This document shows positions 62,539 through 64,000 of a DNA stretch of 64,000 bases, piece by piece. The notes under the pieces are model-generated. The model saw nothing but the letters and a program-made list of their open reading frames with translations, searched no databases and was not told the origin of the DNA. The position numbers were made by a program, and so were the translations under genes. The DNA is from Haloarcula amylolytica JCM 13557 (lineage in GTDB: Archaea > Halobacteriota > Halobacteria > Halobacteriales > Haloarculaceae). The first letter of the stretch is position 1, and the number at the start of each line of letters is the position of its first letter. The stretch spans positions 109,275 to 173,274 of the forward strand of contig NZ_AOLW01000007.1 of the NCBI RefSeq assembly GCF_000336615.1, given 5' to 3'.

Positions 62539-63990
62539 ATGAACGATGATAGACGACTGTGGTTCGTAGCTGCAGTGTCGCTACTCCTGATATTCAGCGG
62601 GAGCGGGCTCGCATGGACAGTACAAACAGATGCCGGTTCCGTCGAGGTTCGCGACGTGAAGTTCTCCGGGACCAACGGGACGATGATGAGCGGGACGCTG
62701 TACATCCCTGAGGAGGCGAGCAGCGCTTCCCCACAGCCGGGGGTGTTAGCCGTTCACGGCTACATCAACTCGAAGGAGACGCAGTCGCCGTTCGCTATCG
62801 AGTACGCAAGGCGAGGTTTCGTGGTCCTCGCCATCGACCAGACGGGTCACGGTTACTCGGACGCGCCGGCGTTCAACAACGGCTACGGCGGCCCTGACAG
62901 CCTCGAATACCTCCGGTCGCTGGACTACGTCGACAACGAAAACATCGGCCTCGAAGGGCACTCGATGGGCGGCTGGACCGTCGTCACGGCGGCCGCGGCC
63001 CACCCGGACGGGTACGAATCGATGGTCATCGAGGGGTCATCGACTGGGTCGAACCGCGCCCCCGAAGGCACCGATTCGTTCCCACGGAACCTCGCCGTCG
63101 TGTTCAGCGAGTACGACGAGTTCTCCCCGGTGATGTGGGGGACAGCGAGTGCGTCCGACGTTGAGCAGAGCGACAAACTCCAGACGGTGTTCGGCACGGA
63201 CAGCGCCGTCGAGGAGGGGCGTACCTACGGCAGTGTCGAGGACGGGACCGCACGGCAACTGTACACCCCGGCAACCACTCACCCCGGCGACCACTTCTCG
63301 ACCGCAGCCATCGGCGCGTCCATCGAGTGGCTCCAGCTAACGCTCGAAGGCGAAGACGAGATGGACCCGAGCAACCAGGTCTGGTACTGGAAATCGCTTG
63401 GGACCTTTGTCGCCCTCATCGGCGGTGTGCTGTCGCTGTTCCCGGTCGGCGGTCTGCTCATCGACCGGGCACCGACCGACAGGCTCCGACGGGAGTACCC
63501 CGACGGGAAGGGGATGACCGGCGTGAAACGCTACGGGGCGTCGCTGCTCGCCGCGGCGATACCGATTGTGACGTACTTCCCGTTGCAAGACGTTGCACCG
63601 GCGATTGTCGGCCTCAGCTGGCTGTTCCCACAGCAGATCAACAACGGCGTGATCGTCTGGGCGCTGGGGAACGCGGTCATCACCGCGGTGCTGTTCGCGG
63701 TGTGGCACTACACGAGCAACGCTGACGACCCGTCGGTGTCGCTGGCGAACTACGGCCTTGACACGGGCGATGGTGCACGAACGCTCGGCATCTCGGTTCT
63801 GGCCGGTGTCGCTACCGTCGGTGTGTTGTATCTGCTGGAAGCCGTCGTGGCGTTCCTGTTCCAGACCGACTTCCGCATCTGGGTGTTCGCCATCAAACTC
63901 CTGTCCCCGGCGCAGTTCCGGATCAGCTTCTCGTATCTCCTGCCGCTGTTTGCCTTCTTCGTCGTCCCTGTCTCTTATACACATCTCTGA
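62539..63990 (+). CDS. Membrane-anchored alpha/beta hydrolase (3' end replaced by adapter)
   Basis: An N-terminal transmembrane anchor (VAAVSLLLIFSGSGLAW) is followed by an external alpha/beta hydrolase domain: VLAVHGYINSKET (oxyanion region), LDQTGHGYSD and nucleophile elbow GLEGHSMGGWTV (Ser in GHSMGG), with TTHPGDHFS as the likely catalytic His. Four or more transmembrane helices follow from about residue 285. The native sequence stops at about 63,967. The last residues (SYTHL) are translated from a sequencing-adapter sequence, so the true C-terminus is missing. Confidence 0.85.
   Translation: MNDDRRLWFVAAVSLLLIFSGSGLAWTVQTDAGSVEVRDVKFSGTNGTMMSGTLYIPEEASSASPQPGVLAVHGYINSKETQSPFAIEYARRGFVVLAIDQTGHGYSDAPAFNNGYGGPDSLEYLRSLDYVDNENIGLEGHSMGGWTVVTAAAAHPDGYESMVIEGSSTGSNRAPEGTDSFPRNLAVVFSEYDEFSPVMWGTASASDVEQSDKLQTVFGTDSAVEEGRTYGSVEDGTARQLYTPATTHPGDHFSTAAIGASIEWLQLTLEGEDEMDPSNQVWYWKSLGTFVALIGGVLSLFPVGGLLIDRAPTDRLRREYPDGKGMTGVKRYGASLLAAAIPIVTYFPLQDVAPAIVGLSWLFPQQINNGVIVWALGNAVITAVLFAVWHYTSNADDPSVSLANYGLDTGDGARTLGISVLAGVATVGVLYLLEAVVAFLFQTDFRIWVFAIKLLSPAQFRISFSYLLPLFAFFVVPVSYTHL
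63968..63986. other. Nextera/Tn5 mosaic-end adapter sequence
   Basis: CTGTCTCTTATACACATCT matches the 19-bp Tn5 mosaic end used in tagmentation libraries. Its translation, SYTHL on one strand and MCIRDR on the other, is a well-known contaminant. The 14 bases after it are also not trustworthy as genome. The contig probably ends here. Confidence 0.95.
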
Positions 63991-64000
63991 TGGCGCGAGG

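Overview
The window comes from a halophilic archaeon, most likely of the Haloarcula group. Its proteins are very acidic and its core genes are GC-rich. It also encodes archaeal TFB, a double histone, an archaeal CCA-adding enzyme, a diadenylate cyclase of the DacZ type, Tat/lipobox lipoproteins and an Azf-type NAD glucose-6-phosphate dehydrogenase.

Layout. (1) 1-18,390 is conserved chromosome: an ABC exporter cut by the window edge, a leftward cytochrome c oxidase operon (coxB, fused coxAC, subunit IV), small membrane and hypothetical genes, mptD-like aldolase, azf, dacZ, a DUF309 gene, tRNA-Arg, and the information-processing cluster RPA (rpa2) - histone - histone deacetylase - CCA transferase, ending with tRNA-Asn and tRNA-Met. 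(2) 18,396-56,961 is an integrated genomic island with visibly lower GC. Its left edge is the intact tRNA-Met gene. Its right edge is an exact 14-bp copy of the tRNA-Met 3' end at 56,948-56,961. (3) 57,041-63,967 is core chromosome again: a NikR-type regulator divergent from a cobalt/nickel ECF transporter (cbiM, cbiN-like, cbiQ, cbiO), a phosphopantetheine adenylyltransferase, a glyoxalase-fold dioxygenase and an alpha/beta hydrolase. From 63,968 the sequence is a Tn5/Nextera transposon end, so the last bases are a library artefact and not genome.

The island has two halves. The left half (18.8-42.9 kb) is a defence locus. It has a class 2 DISARM operon (drmE, drmA helicase, drmB DUF1998, drmC PLD) and two paralogous cytosine-5 methyltransferases of the DrmMII kind. 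It also carries two paralogous copies of a three-gene operon not in the canonical DISARM set: a GHKL-fold ATPase (A), an uncharacterised ~335 aa protein (B) and a ~235 aa protein with a conserved WW-containing core (C). Between the copies are an HNH endonuclease and a HhH-GPD glycosylase with the Tyr/Asp pair of the T/G-mismatch enzyme MIG, which would repair deaminated 5-methylcytosine. The right half (42.9-56.9 kb) is the mobile part: a small inverted-repeat element carrying a ribbon-helix-helix gene, a frameshifted gene, two serine recombinases, three tyrosine recombinases (one without its C-terminal catalytic part), several winged-helix regulators, a divergent TFB, a lipoprotein and a dGTPase with its own winged-helix gene.

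Working model (inference): the methyltransferases mark self DNA, DISARM acts on unmodified DNA, the glycosylase repairs damage caused by m5C, and the duplicated GHKL modules are either an extra sensor/effector layer of DISARM or a separate methylation-linked defence system that has moved together with it.
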